From the NCBI RefSeq assembly GCF_900115635.1, contig NZ_FOXE01000017.1, positions 1 through 64,000 of the forward strand: a DNA stretch of 64,000 nucleotides, in the 5' to 3' direction. The notes below the pieces were generated by a model. The model was not told the origin of the DNA and searched no databases. It saw nothing but the letters and a program-made list of their open reading frames with translations. The translations under genes and the position numbers were made by a program. This DNA comes from Oscillibacter sp. PC13 (GTDB taxonomy: Bacteria; Bacillota; Clostridia; Oscillospirales; Oscillospiraceae). Position 1 is the stretch's first letter, and each line of letters begins with the position of its first letter. This document shows, piece after piece, positions 45,545 to 54,144 of the stretch.

Positions 45545-45688
45545 TTACGCCGCCAAAGCGGCAAAACCGGGAGTCGCATTCTTGCTCTGAGCATGACCAA
45601 ACACACTATTCTTTTCCAGTACTACCAAGTGTACCAGAATCAGAATAATGGAAATGACCAGAATGCTAATCAGAGCAGTCATCATCAT
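45545..45688 (-). CDS. ilv operon leader peptide
   Basis: This 47-residue reading frame starts at ATG 45688 (MMMTALISILVISIILILVH) and ends at TAA 45545. In residues 6-24, 16 of 19 are Ile, Leu or Val. A GAGG box lies upstream, a promoter further upstream, and a terminator directly downstream, before the first acetolactate synthase gene. The layout matches ribosome-mediated attenuation: when charged Ile, Leu or Val tRNA is scarce the ribosome stalls in the run and the terminator is avoided. The N-terminal MTAL resembles enterobacterial IlvL. The alternative is a small single-helix membrane protein. Confidence 0.8.
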   Translation of the reverse strand: MMMTALISILVISIILILVHLVVLEKNSVFGHAQSKNATPGFAALAA

Positions 45689-45747
45689 AAAATCAAAGCC
45701 TCCGCTGTTTCCAGCAGTTTTATGGATGCGGGTTGTTTGTTTTTTTC

Positions 45748-45776
45748 ATTATACATGCCTGCTTTTCAAAGCGCAA
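45748..45776 (-). promoter_or_regulatory. ilv operon promoter
   Basis: On the minus strand TATAAT (45748-45753) lies 17 bases after a TTGCGC -35-like box (45771-45776), about 60 bases before the leader peptide start. The -10 box is perfect and the -35 weak. Confidence 0.7.
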
Positions 45777-45915
45777 CAAAAAAATTGGACAGCAAGCGTT
45801 TTTGGAGAGTGTTCCAAAGAGGCTTTTCTAACAAACGGAAAAACCGGAAAATTTGACGGTATTTTCGCCGGTTTTCTTTGACTTTTCCGGCATCCTTTGA
45901 ATTCCTTGACTGGAA

Positions 45916-47058
45916 TCAGCGGAAAAGCTGTCCACTGATCACCAGCCGCTGGATTTCATTGGTGCCCTCATAAATCTGCGTAATTTTTGCATCCCGCATC
46001 ATGCGCTCCACATGGTATCCTTTCATATAGCCATTACCGCCCAGCATCTGGACACATTCCGTGGTCACGCGCATAGCCGTGTCCGTGCAGGTCATCTTTG
46101 CCATGGCGGCCGGAACACTGTGTGGCTTTCCCTCCTCCTTGCAGATGGCGGCCTTATACAGCAAAAGCTCCGCCTTTTCAATCTCTGTCTGGAGCTCTGC
46201 CATTTTAAACGCCAGATACTGCTGCTTGCACAGGGGCTTGCCGAACTGCTCACGCTCCATCAGATACTTCCGGGCAATTTCAAAAGCACCCTTGGCAATG
46301 CCGAGCCCCTGGGCCGCCACACCGATGCGGCCGCCGTCCAGAACCTTCATCGCCAGCTTGAAGCCCTCACCGGGCTTTGCGATCATTCTGTCTGCGGAAA
46401 CCCGTACATTGTCCAGATGCATCTCCGACACCTGTGCAGAACGGATACCCATTTTATCCTCCAGCCGACCCACCGTAAAGCCCGGCATCCCCTTTTCCAG
46501 TACAAAGGCGGCCATGCTCTTGGTGCCGATGCTGGGATCCATCAGGCAATAAACCACGGTATAGTCCGCGAAAGGCCCGTTTGTATTGAAAATCTTTGTG
46601 CCGTTCAAAACATAGCCGTCGCCGTCCGGCGTCGCAACGGTCTGCTGTCCGGCCGCGTCGGAACCGGCGGTGTGCTCCGTCAGCCCGAAGGAGCCAACGG
46701 CGGCTCCGCTGGCAATCGGCGCCAAAAAGCGCTTTTTCTGCTCATCGGTCGCAGAGGAATACATCACGCTGCCGCCATACAGGGAGGTATTTACGGAAAA
46801 AGAGATGCCAAAGGCGCCGTCAATTTTGGAGACCTCCTCCACACCCAGGATGTAGGAGAGGTAACTGCCGCCCTGGCCGCCAAAGGCCTTGGGATAGGGA
46901 ATGCCGTACATACCCATCCCTCCGAATTTCTTAAATGCCTCCATCGGGAACTCGCTGTTGGCATCCCGCTCCAGGACGCCGGGGGCCAATTCGTTTTCTG
47001 CAAATGTCCGCGCCAGTTTCTGAATCTGCTGCTGCTCCTGCGTCAAATCAAAATTCAT
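45916..47058 (-). CDS. Short-chain acyl-CoA dehydrogenase (butyryl-CoA dehydrogenase type)
   Basis: This 380-residue flavoenzyme oxidises or, with electron-transferring flavoproteins, reduces a short acyl-CoA/enoyl-CoA pair. It has the family segments GSFGLTEHTAGSDA, NGTKIFNTNGPFADY and QMLGGNGYMKGYHVERMMRD, with the catalytic Glu expected near EGTNEIQRLVISGQLFR. It stands alone; no etfAB, thiolase or crotonase genes are near. Butyryl-CoA is the likely substrate class for such Clostridia. Confidence 0.92.
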   Translation of the reverse strand: MNFDLTQEQQQIQKLARTFAENELAPGVLERDANSEFPMEAFKKFGGMGMYGIPYPKAFGGQGGSYLSYILGVEEVSKIDGAFGISFSVNTSLYGGSVMYSSATDEQKKRFLAPIASGAAVGSFGLTEHTAGSDAAGQQTVATPDGDGYVLNGTKIFNTNGPFADYTVVYCLMDPSIGTKSMAAFVLEKGMPGFTVGRLEDKMGIRSAQVSEMHLDNVRVSADRMIAKPGEGFKLAMKVLDGGRIGVAAQGLGIAKGAFEIARKYLMEREQFGKPLCKQQYLAFKMAELQTEIEKAELLLYKAAICKEEGKPHSVPAAMAKMTCTDTAMRVTTECVQMLGGNGYMKGYHVERMMRDAKITQIYEGTNEIQRLVISGQLFR

Positions 47059-47808
47059 GACTGTTCCCTCTTTTTCATTCTTTTCATTTTTTTGAAGTGG
47101 GATCCCCTATCAACCAGCGGCACACATTTGTGTTTCCCCTGTTGCCAGATAGTATAGCATTGGGAGCATTTTTGAAACAATGTCTAAGTATACCTAAAAT
47201 TCAGATCTTTGTGACTAAATTTTTTGTATATCAACTATTTGTTTATCAAAAGTTTGTCTATTAGCAAACAAAGTCCCTTTCGTGCAGCCTGCATAAGCTA
47301 TTTGCTATTTTTTTGACAAATTCAGCGAATTTGTCAAAAAAATAGCAGACGGAGATTGCCGCCTGCCGAAAATGTCTGTATTTGTTCAGTCGTCTTTCCA
47401 TCAGAAAACCGGACGATTGCGTGCTCCGCCAATCCGCATCAAGCCTTTTTTCGTATGCTTCAGAAAGTCTGTAAATCGCGATCCCGGGGTTTCTATGACT
47501 GCCGCAGGGGTTTCGTCCGGCATGGTGATATTGGAGCTCATCACCTCCGTCATGTTGATTGCGGAGCAGTAAAAAGGCCCTGCACCACTTTGTGGCACAG
47601 TTGCGTTTCAGGTATGACCGCCTTCTTTTTCAGATGTCTATGCCCGGCTTCTTTTCCCGTTGTTTTTGTAAATTTTTTCCTTTTTCGAAAAAATTGTACA
47701 GATTCCAGAGTCTCTCGACAGATTCAGACAAAATCCCCATCCGATTTTATGTAAAATGGGAAAAAATCCCACAAGATCTTGCGGGAGTCTGGAAAGGATG
47801 AGTACCAA
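47059..47808. other. Intergenic region with a 20-bp perfect inverted repeat
   Basis: This 750-base gap contains a long palindrome (47303-47322 with 47328-47347, 5-base loop) with T-runs in both arms. A minus-strand open frame at about 47401-47553 (50 codons) has a GGAGG box but too close to its start, and no known motif; it is not called. The remainder has no recognisable gene. Confidence 0.4.
47303..47347. terminator. Bidirectional hairpin upstream of the acyl-CoA dehydrogenase gene
   Basis: Perfect 20-bp arms (TGCTATTTTTTTGACAAATT and its complement) flank a CAGCG loop. It may terminate transcripts from either side; no gene ends right next to it, so its role is uncertain. Confidence 0.5.
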
Positions 47809-47985
47809 ATGCTGAATGTAACCAAGGAATATCTCCTGCTTTTCAATGCAATTACCGACGCAGAGGAGACCCTGCAGCAGCTTCGGTCCAACCTGATTGC
47901 CGTGCAGCAAAAAGCGGAGGAATTGTATGTAACGGCGGACGAGCCTTCTGGAAAAAACACGGAAGACCAGGGAGTTCACAGCTAA
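47809..47985 (+). CDS. Small hypothetical protein
   Basis: This 58-residue protein is predicted helical (EEYLLLFNAITDAEETLQQL-like region, LRSNLIAVQQKAEELYVT) with a charged, Ser/Asp-rich tail. The ATG at 47809 has AAAGGA 10 bases upstream, and a strong terminator follows the stop, so it looks like a real gene. I do not recognise a family. It is between an acyl-CoA dehydrogenase gene and endonuclease IV. Confidence 0.6.
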   Translation: MLNVTKEYLLLFNAITDAEETLQQLRSNLIAVQQKAEELYVTADEPSGKNTEDQGVHS

Positions 47986-47997
47986 ATTAGGTTACAT

Positions 47998-48030
47998 AAC
48001 GCCGCCGGATATTTTCGGCGGCGTTTTTGT
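47998..48030 (+). terminator. Terminator of the small hypothetical gene
   Basis: A 10-bp stem AACGCCGCCG with CGGCGGCGTT is followed by TTTTTGTT on the plus strand. Confidence 0.8.
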
Positions 48031-48145
48031 TGCATTTATCCCGGACATTTTCAGCCGTCCGTGGTATAGTAATAATCAAAATAAAAAGACGGTTGTGTCT
48101 GTTTGACCGCATGATACAACATCCATTGGAAACAGGAGGTTCTTT

Positions 48146-48979
48146 ATGTTGCACATCGGCTGTCACCTCTCTTCCTCCAAGGGCTTTGCCGCTATGGGGA
48201 GGCAGGCGCTGGAGCTGGGCGCGGACACCTTTCAGTTTTTTACCCGAAATCCCCGGGGGAGCCGGGCCAAGGATCTGGATCCCGCCGACGCGGCGGCGCT
48301 GCAGGCCCTGCTGGCGGAGCACCGCTTTGCCCCCATTATCGCCCATGCACCCTATACGCTGAATCTCTGCGGTGCAGAGGAAAAAAACCGCACCTTTGCC
48401 CGGGAGACCATGGCGGACGATCTCCGCCGGATGGAGTTTCTGCCGGGCCAGTACTACAATTTTCATCCCGGCAGCCATGTGGGCCAGGGCACGGAAGCCG
48501 GCATCACCTATATCGCCGCAGGGCTGAACGCCATCCTTACCCCGGAGCAGCACACCACGGTTCTCCTGGAGACCATGGCCGGGAAAGGCAGCGAGGTGGG
48601 CGGCACCTTTGAAGAGCTGCGGGAAATCCTGGATCGAGTGTTGCTGGGGGAGAAGATGGGCGTCTGTCTGGACACCTGCCACGTGTCCGACGGGGGCTAT
48701 GACATCATCCGCAATCTGGATGGGGTCCTGACCGAGTTTGACCGCGTCATTGGCCTGCAGCGTCTGAAAGCCGTCCATCTCAACGACAGCAAAAACCCGC
48801 CCGGCAGCCGCAAGGATCGCCACGCCTGTATCGGGGACGGTGCCATCGGCCTGGAGGCCCTGGCCCGCATTGTCCGCCACCCCGCGCTGCGGGAGCTGCC
48901 CTTTTGCCTGGAGACGCCTAACGAGCTGCCGGGCTATGCAAGGGAGATCGCCCTGCTGCGCGAGTTGGCAGCATTCTGA
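48146..48979 (+). CDS. nfo: Deoxyribonuclease IV (endonuclease IV)
   Basis: This 277-residue metal-dependent endonuclease cleaves DNA at abasic sites during base excision repair. It begins [20 protein letters not shown] and contains [40 protein letters not shown] and [16 protein letters not shown], which hold the Zn-binding His/Asp/Glu residues of the family. A terminator shared with the convergent neighbour follows. Length fits. Confidence 0.95.
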   Translation: MLHIGCHLSSSKGFAAMGRQALELGADTFQFFTRNPRGSRAKDLDPADAAALQALLAEHRFAPIIAHAPYTLNLCGAEEKNRTFARETMADDLRRMEFLPGQYYNFHPGSHVGQGTEAGITYIAAGLNAILTPEQHTTVLLETMAGKGSEVGGTFEELREILDRVLLGEKMGVCLDTCHVSDGGYDIIRNLDGVLTEFDRVIGLQRLKAVHLNDSKNPPGSRKDRHACIGDGAIGLEALARIVRHPALRELPFCLETPNELPGYAREIALLRELAAF

Positions 48980-49017
48980 AAAAGCCCGTCCCGAGGTATT
49001 TCGGGACGGGCTTTTTC
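48978..49017. terminator. Bidirectional terminator between nfo and a convergent gene
   Basis: A 17-bp perfect stem (GAAAAAGCCCGTCCCGA and its complement) with a short loop has A- and T-runs on either side, so it serves both nfo and the minus-strand gene ending at 49016. Confidence 0.85.
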
Positions 49018-49717
49018 AAAAGTGAAAGCGGCGGCGCGCCTCCTCCCGCAAGGAAGGGATCCGGCGGATGATCACCAGGGGGATGCACAGACCCACGCAG
49101 CAGGCAAACACCACCAAAGACCAGCCCGGCGCAAAGCCGCTGTACAGATACCAGTCGCAGCAGGCCTCCACGCCCAGGCAGAAGATGCCGGCGGCAATCA
49201 GGGACATGGTGGCGGTGGTCAGCAGGGAATGCCCCCGCCGCAGCAGCCAGCTCAGGGAAAACACCACGGCGGCAGACAGCGCCAGCAGCGGGATTGCCAG
49301 GTTGCGGAACCAGGTCCCGCCGTCCAGAGCCAGGGAAATCAAAAAGACATACAGCCCCACGGCCCCCACATCCAGCGTCAGCCTCCCCCAGAGGGGCACC
49401 TTCCGGGCCAGCAGAGGGAACACCGTCCACACCCACAGCATGGCCGCCGCCCCCACTACAAAAAGATACCAGGGGATGTGGGGCTTCAGCACCAGATTCA
49501 GCAGCGCGCAGCACACCGCCACAGACCCCAGCATCGCCGTCAGCAGCAGCGCCATCGCCCGCTTGGAAACCGGAGCGACCTCCGCCCGGCGGGTGGGGAA
49601 AAACGCCGGAGCCGTCTCATCCGCTTTCTGCCGGGGATTCAAAACCGGCGTGCCGCACAGGGGGCAGCAGGATGCCGCCGAATTCAGTTCCACGCCGCAG
49701 TTGACACAATAGGACAT
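49016..49717 (-). CDS. Zinc-ribbon membrane protein (DUF6320-like)
   Basis: This 233-residue protein starts with a zinc ribbon (YCVNCGVELNSAASCCPLCG, two Cys pairs) and continues with about six hydrophobic segments, with a short basic tail. It overlaps the end of the acyltransferase-like gene by one base. Function is unknown; the pairing suggests a membrane partner of that enzyme. Confidence 0.7.
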   Translation of the reverse strand: MSYCVNCGVELNSAASCCPLCGTPVLNPRQKADETAPAFFPTRRAEVAPVSKRAMALLLTAMLGSVAVCCALLNLVLKPHIPWYLFVVGAAAMLWVWTVFPLLARKVPLWGRLTLDVGAVGLYVFLISLALDGGTWFRNLAIPLLALSAAVVFSLSWLLRRGHSLLTTATMSLIAAGIFCLGVEACCDWYLYSGFAPGWSLVVFACCVGLCIPLVIIRRIPSLREEARRRFHF

Positions 49718-51021
49718 CAGTCTTCCTCCTTTGAACTGCCGCCGGGACGGCGGTTGCTCTCAATCCGGACAGGGATCCCCTGGGTGACCAGAAAGTGAAA
49801 AAATGCCCGCTCCGTCTCCGCGTCCCGCTGGGTGCCGGCAAAGGTGATCTCCAGCGTGTTGCCATAGCTGATGGCCGAAACATGGGGACGAGCCACAGTG
49901 GCCTGTCCCAGCACCACCTCCATATGCCGGATGTGGGGCTCCATCTCCGGCGGAACCCGGAACACGCCGGGGTTGGTAAAGGTTGCGGAATAGGGCCGCA
50001 CGCCGCGGGTGCGGTAATTGTAGGCCATCACCGGATTTTTCAGCGGACGGGGAATCAGCTGCAGCGCAGGGTTCCGCTCATAGCGGACATTGCGGGTAAA
50101 CAGGGCCCGCAGCTCTTGCGGATTGATATGCAGCCGCATATAGTGGTGCACCTGAGAGACAATATCCGCAAAGCGGTACGGTCCCAGCGCCGGATCCACC
50201 GACGGCTGCACGGTGAGGATAAAGTTCCGCAGGGTATCTGTCGGAAAAAGGGCCCGGAGGTCAATGGGCACCGCCAGCGCCACTGGCCGCTCCCGGTGGG
50301 GACGCTCCCGGTGCTGCTTTTCCAGCAGCACCCAAATCAGACCGGCGGCCAGGTACTCCGTCAGGGATGCCTGGTACTCCCTGGCCTTGCTTTTGATCTG
50401 ATCCACAGGTACAAAGCCCATGGTGACATGAAAGGTATAAAAGGGCTCCGGCTCTCCCCGGTTGGAGTAGGCCCGCCTGATCAGAGCAGGGGCCCGGGCC
50501 ACCTCCCCGGCGTAGCGGGCGTATGCATCCTCCCGCTCTTCCCGCCGGGGCGCCTCGGTCACATCCAAAAGCCCGGAGCCGCAGGGAATGATATGGCCCT
50601 GAAGCCGCAGGTATTCCGCCAGCAGCGTCCGGAAGAATACCAGTCCTCCCGTGCCGTCCGCCAGGGCGTGGAAAGCCTCAAAGGAGATGCGGTTGCGATA
50701 GTAGTAAAACCGCACCAGATACCCGTTGTCCTCCCGAAAGCGCACCGGCTGGCAGGGATCCGCCACATCGGGCTTCAGATAGGGGCCGGGCGCGGTATTG
50801 GGCTCGAAATAATACCAGAAAAATCCACGGCGGATACGCACGGCGAAGCCGGGAAAGCGGGGCATACAGCGGTCGATGGCGTTTTGAAGCAGGGCCGGAT
50901 CCACCGGATCCGTCATCCAGGCGGAAAAGCGATAGATGGCGGAGTATTCTTCCCGCTGAATGGCGGAATACAACGTGCCGGCGTTGTCCAGCTTGTACCA
51001 CGGGGTCTCCCGCCGCGCCAT
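49717..51021 (-). CDS. Alcohol acetyltransferase / condensation-domain-like protein
   Basis: This 434-residue protein has the fold pattern of condensation-type acyltransferases: YSAIYRFSAWMTDPVD and AIDRCMPRFPGFAVRIRRG, then SFEAFHALADGTGGLVFF, where HxxxDG is the likely catalytic motif in degenerate form (HALADG). A second half contains LAVPIDLRALFPTDT and SAISYGNTLEITFAGTQRD. ATG 51021 is preceded by GAGG; a GTG at 51030 is an alternative. It forms a probable operon with the zinc-ribbon membrane protein and is divergent to an esterase. The acyl donor and acceptor are unknown. Confidence 0.7.
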   Translation of the reverse strand: MARRETPWYKLDNAGTLYSAIQREEYSAIYRFSAWMTDPVDPALLQNAIDRCMPRFPGFAVRIRRGFFWYYFEPNTAPGPYLKPDVADPCQPVRFREDNGYLVRFYYYRNRISFEAFHALADGTGGLVFFRTLLAEYLRLQGHIIPCGSGLLDVTEAPRREEREDAYARYAGEVARAPALIRRAYSNRGEPEPFYTFHVTMGFVPVDQIKSKAREYQASLTEYLAAGLIWVLLEKQHRERPHRERPVALAVPIDLRALFPTDTLRNFILTVQPSVDPALGPYRFADIVSQVHHYMRLHINPQELRALFTRNVRYERNPALQLIPRPLKNPVMAYNYRTRGVRPYSATFTNPGVFRVPPEMEPHIRHMEVVLGQATVARPHVSAISYGNTLEITFAGTQRDAETERAFFHFLVTQGIPVRIESNRRPGGSSKEED

Positions 51022-51195
51022 ATTCCTCACCGCCCTCTCCTGTCGTTTGCAGAGTCATTGTAGCACGTTTCCCGCTGGTCGGGCAAGGGAATTCAGCCGC
51101 CTTTGCGGCAGGATCTGCCAAGGCAGCGCCAATTGCTTTCCTTTTGTCCCTTTTTATAGTATACTAAACCTATTCTGCCCCACAAGGAGGTCCCC

Positions 51196-52164
51196 ATGGA
51201 GGAAAAACGCGCAAAACTGAAGCAGGTTCTGGCAGACCGCAGCTCTGCCCAGCGGCAGGCCGCGGAGCGCCGCCGTCTGGATCCGGCCATGCGGATGCTG
51301 AAAGCGCTCCACAGTGCGGCCGCGCCGGGGGATATGACCGCGGAGGAGCTGGAAAAACAGCGCAAGGGACAGGAGCTGCTGGGCAATTTGGTGGCGCCTA
51401 TGGCCGGCATGGACTGGGAGACCTTTGATCTAAGCGGCATGCCCGCGGCCTGGATGCGGCTGGAACGCCCCCACCGGCGCCGCCATGCCATCCTGTACTG
51501 CCACGGCGGCGGCTATACCAGCGGGAACCTGGGCTATTCCAAAGTCCTGGCCTCCAAACTGACCCAGGTGACAGGGTATGACGTGCTGACCTTTGAGTAC
51601 CGCCTGGCGCCGGAGCACCCCTATCCGGCAGCGGTGGAGGATGCCCTGCGGGCCTGGGACGATCTGATGCGCCTGGGCTACGGCGCCCGGGATGTGGTGG
51701 TTGCGGGGGACAGCGCCGGCGGCAACCTGGCGTTGGTTCTGTGCCACCGGCTGAAGGCCCAGGGGCGGATGCTGCCGGCGGCGCTTCTTTTGATGTCCCC
51801 CTGGACGGATATGACCGCCTCCGGCCCCTCCTATACGGAGCGGGCGGACATTGACCCCATGCTGACACCCGCGTATATCATGGCCATGCGGGAGGCCTAT
51901 GCCCCCGGACAAAACCTGCAGAGTCCGGAGCTCTCTCCGCTCTTCGGGGACTTTACCGATTTTCCGCCCACGCTGGTCCAGGTGGGCACCCATGAAATTC
52001 TCTACTCCGACGCCCAGCGGCTGCGGGACGCCATGACCGCCGCCGGAGCAAACTGCCGGCTGGAGGTCTGGGAGGACATGTGGCATGTGTTCCAGATGTT
52101 TCCCACGAAAAAAGCAGCCTCCGCCATGGAGGAGATGGGACGGTTTTTGCTGGATCTGCTGTAA
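51196..52164 (+). CDS. Alpha/beta hydrolase (HSL-type esterase)
   Basis: This 322-residue esterase has the oxyanion motif HGGGY (in YCHGGGYTSGN), the nucleophile motif GDSAGGNLAL, a following SPWTDMT stretch, acid Asp (about residue 270) and a C-terminal His in DMWHVFQMF. It hydrolyses small acyl esters in the cytosol. AAGGAGG precedes the ATG. It is divergent from the acyltransferase-like gene, so the three proteins may make and remove the same ester. Confidence 0.88.
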   Translation: MEEKRAKLKQVLADRSSAQRQAAERRRLDPAMRMLKALHSAAAPGDMTAEELEKQRKGQELLGNLVAPMAGMDWETFDLSGMPAAWMRLERPHRRRHAILYCHGGGYTSGNLGYSKVLASKLTQVTGYDVLTFEYRLAPEHPYPAAVEDALRAWDDLMRLGYGARDVVVAGDSAGGNLALVLCHRLKAQGRMLPAALLLMSPWTDMTASGPSYTERADIDPMLTPAYIMAMREAYAPGQNLQSPELSPLFGDFTDFPPTLVQVGTHEILYSDAQRLRDAMTAAGANCRLEVWEDMWHVFQMFPTKKAASAMEEMGRFLLDLL

Positions 52165-52165
52165 A

Positions 52166-52199
52166 AGAAGAGGCCCTGCCGAATGGCAGGGCCTCTTTA
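52166..52199. terminator. Terminator between the esterase and ABC permease genes
   Basis: An 11-bp stem GAGGCCCTGCC with GGCAGGGCCTC and GAAT loop is flanked by A-rich and T-rich sequence, serving the convergent genes. Confidence 0.8.
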
Positions 52200-52210
52200 T
52201 ATCCGCGAAA

Positions 52211-53410
52211 TCAGTCGTACCGCAGTGCATCAATGGGATTCAGCAGTGCCGCCTTCTTGGCGGGGAGATAGCCGAAGATCACGCCGATGCCAGTGGACAC
52301 CCCGAAGGCCAGCAGCACCGCACCCAGGGAGGGGCTGACCGTAATGGGCGTGTCGGGCATGACGTTGGCAATCACCGTGGTGGCCACCGCAGAGAGTCCG
52401 TAGCCCAAGGCGATGCCCAGCACACCGCCCAGGGCGGAGGTGGTGGCCGCCTCAATGACAAACTGGCGCATGATGGCCCCCTCCTTGGCGCCCAGGGCCT
52501 TGCGGATACCAATTTCCCTTGTCCGCTCGGTGACGGAAACCAGCATGATATTCATAATGCCGATACCGCCCACCACCAGAGAGATGGCGGCAATTCCAGC
52601 CAGAATGTAAATGATCATGTTCACCATGCTGTTCATCTCCTCCACCATCTCCGCCATACTGCTGACGTTATACGCGTCATCGTCAGCAAAGACTTTGTAC
52701 AGCTCATTTTCCACCAGCGTTTTGGCCTCAGAGATGTAGTCCGTATTCTGCACCGTCACGGTGTAGCTGGAGATTGTTCCGGTGAAGCTGAGCCTTGCGG
52801 CGGTAGAATAGGGGACAAACAAACAGTCATCGGTACCCCCCTCCTCCAGGTCGTCGGTTTCTGCTGCCATCACGCCCACGATGGTGAAGGTGGTTCCGCC
52901 TACCTTCAGCGTCTGGCCCACGGCATTGCCGCCGAAATAGGCCATGTTCAGGTACTGCCCGATGACACAGACCTTCTTCCGGTTCGCCATATCCGTGTAT
53001 TGAAGTCCGCGGCCCTGGGCCACCTCATATCCCTTCATGGAAAAATAGTCCTCACTGACGCCGGTAATGCTGGTGGAACTGACTGTGTCACTGCCGATTT
53101 TCAGGGAGCCCGACATGGAAACGGTAGGGGAGATCTGCTTCAGATATTCAGAGTTTTCCTCCGCCATTTCGTACATCTGCTCCTCTGATACGCTGCGGGA
53201 GGATCCCCGGCCCAGGATCATCACCGTGAGGGAGTCGGTGCCCATATCGGCAAAGCTGTCTTCAATGTAGCCCTGCATGCCGTTGCCGAGGCCCACGATG
53301 ACAATGACGGCACACACGCCGATGATAATGCCCAGCATCGTGAGGAAGGTCCGCATCTTGCTGCCCCAGATATTCTTGAGCGCCATCTGAAAGGTTTCCA
53401 TCAAACTCAT
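52211..53410 (-). CDS. MacB-type ABC transporter permease
   Basis: This 399-residue permease has one N-terminal helix (IWGSKMRTFLTMLGIIIGVC), a large extracytoplasmic MacB/PCD domain and a C-terminal FtsX domain with three helices, including GIMNIMLVSVTERTREIGIR and KALGAKEGAIMRQFV. It works with the ATPase and adaptor as an exporter of peptides, antibiotics or lipids. Its start overlaps the ATPase stop by 4 bases. Confidence 0.92.
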   Translation of the reverse strand: MSLMETFQMALKNIWGSKMRTFLTMLGIIIGVCAVIVIVGLGNGMQGYIEDSFADMGTDSLTVMILGRGSSRSVSEEQMYEMAEENSEYLKQISPTVSMSGSLKIGSDTVSSTSITGVSEDYFSMKGYEVAQGRGLQYTDMANRKKVCVIGQYLNMAYFGGNAVGQTLKVGGTTFTIVGVMAAETDDLEEGGTDDCLFVPYSTAARLSFTGTISSYTVTVQNTDYISEAKTLVENELYKVFADDDAYNVSSMAEMVEEMNSMVNMIIYILAGIAAISLVVGGIGIMNIMLVSVTERTREIGIRKALGAKEGAIMRQFVIEAATTSALGGVLGIALGYGLSAVATTVIANVMPDTPITVSPSLGAVLLAFGVSTGIGVIFGYLPAKKAALLNPIDALRYD

Positions 53411-54144
53411 TGGGCCGCCCCCTTTCCGGCAAGGCCGGGCGTCACCACGGCCTCCGGCGCATGTGCGTCTCCGTCATAGACCACCCGGCCATCCTCCAGT
53501 CGGATAATTCTCTGGGCCTGCACGGCGATGGAGTTGTCATGGGTGATGAGCACCACCGTGTTGCCGGCGGCGTGGAGCTGCTGGAGCATCGTCAAAACCT
53601 CCCGGCCGGTATGGGAGTCCAGGGCACCGGTGGGCTCGTCGGCCAGAATGACCGCCGGATCCCCCGCCAGGGCCCGCGCAATGGACACCCGCTGCTGCTG
53701 GCCGCCAGAGAGCTGAAGAGGCTTGTGCTTCAATTTGTCTCCAAGCCCCACCATCTCCAGGGCGATTTTCGCCCGTTCCCGGCGATCGCCCTTGGGCATC
53801 CCGGCGTACATCAGGGGCACCTCCACGTTTTCCAGCAAGGTGAGCTTGGGCAGCAGGTTGTACTGCTGAAAGATAAAACCCAGCATTTTATTGCGGATGG
53901 CAGCCAGCTCATTTCTGCTCATGCCGCCCACATCCTGTCCGTCCAGCAGATATGTGCCGGAGGTGGGAACATCCAGGCATCCGATGATGTTCATGCAGGT
54001 GGACTTACCTGAGCCCGACTGCCCCACAATCGCCACAAACTCCCCCTTCTGCACCTGGAAGGAGACGTGGTCGGCAGCGTGGATGGTGGTGTCTCCCATT
54101 TGATAGGTCTTGCAGACGTCCCGGAATTCAATGAGGGCGCTCAT
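53407..54144 (-). CDS. MacB-type ABC transporter ATPase
   Basis: This 245-residue ATPase has Walker A VGQSGSGKST, signature LSGGQQQR, Walker B VILADEPTGALDSHTG and the Q-loop FIFQQYNLLPKL. It is of the MacB/LolD group that drives FtsX-type permeases. It overlaps the adaptor gene by 4 bases. Confidence 0.95.
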   Translation of the reverse strand: MSALIEFRDVCKTYQMGDTTIHAADHVSFQVQKGEFVAIVGQSGSGKSTCMNIIGCLDVPTSGTYLLDGQDVGGMSRNELAAIRNKMLGFIFQQYNLLPKLTLLENVEVPLMYAGMPKGDRRERAKIALEMVGLGDKLKHKPLQLSGGQQQRVSIARALAGDPAVILADEPTGALDSHTGREVLTMLQQLHAAGNTVVLITHDNSIAVQAQRIIRLEDGRVVYDGDAHAPEAVVTPGLAGKGAAQ

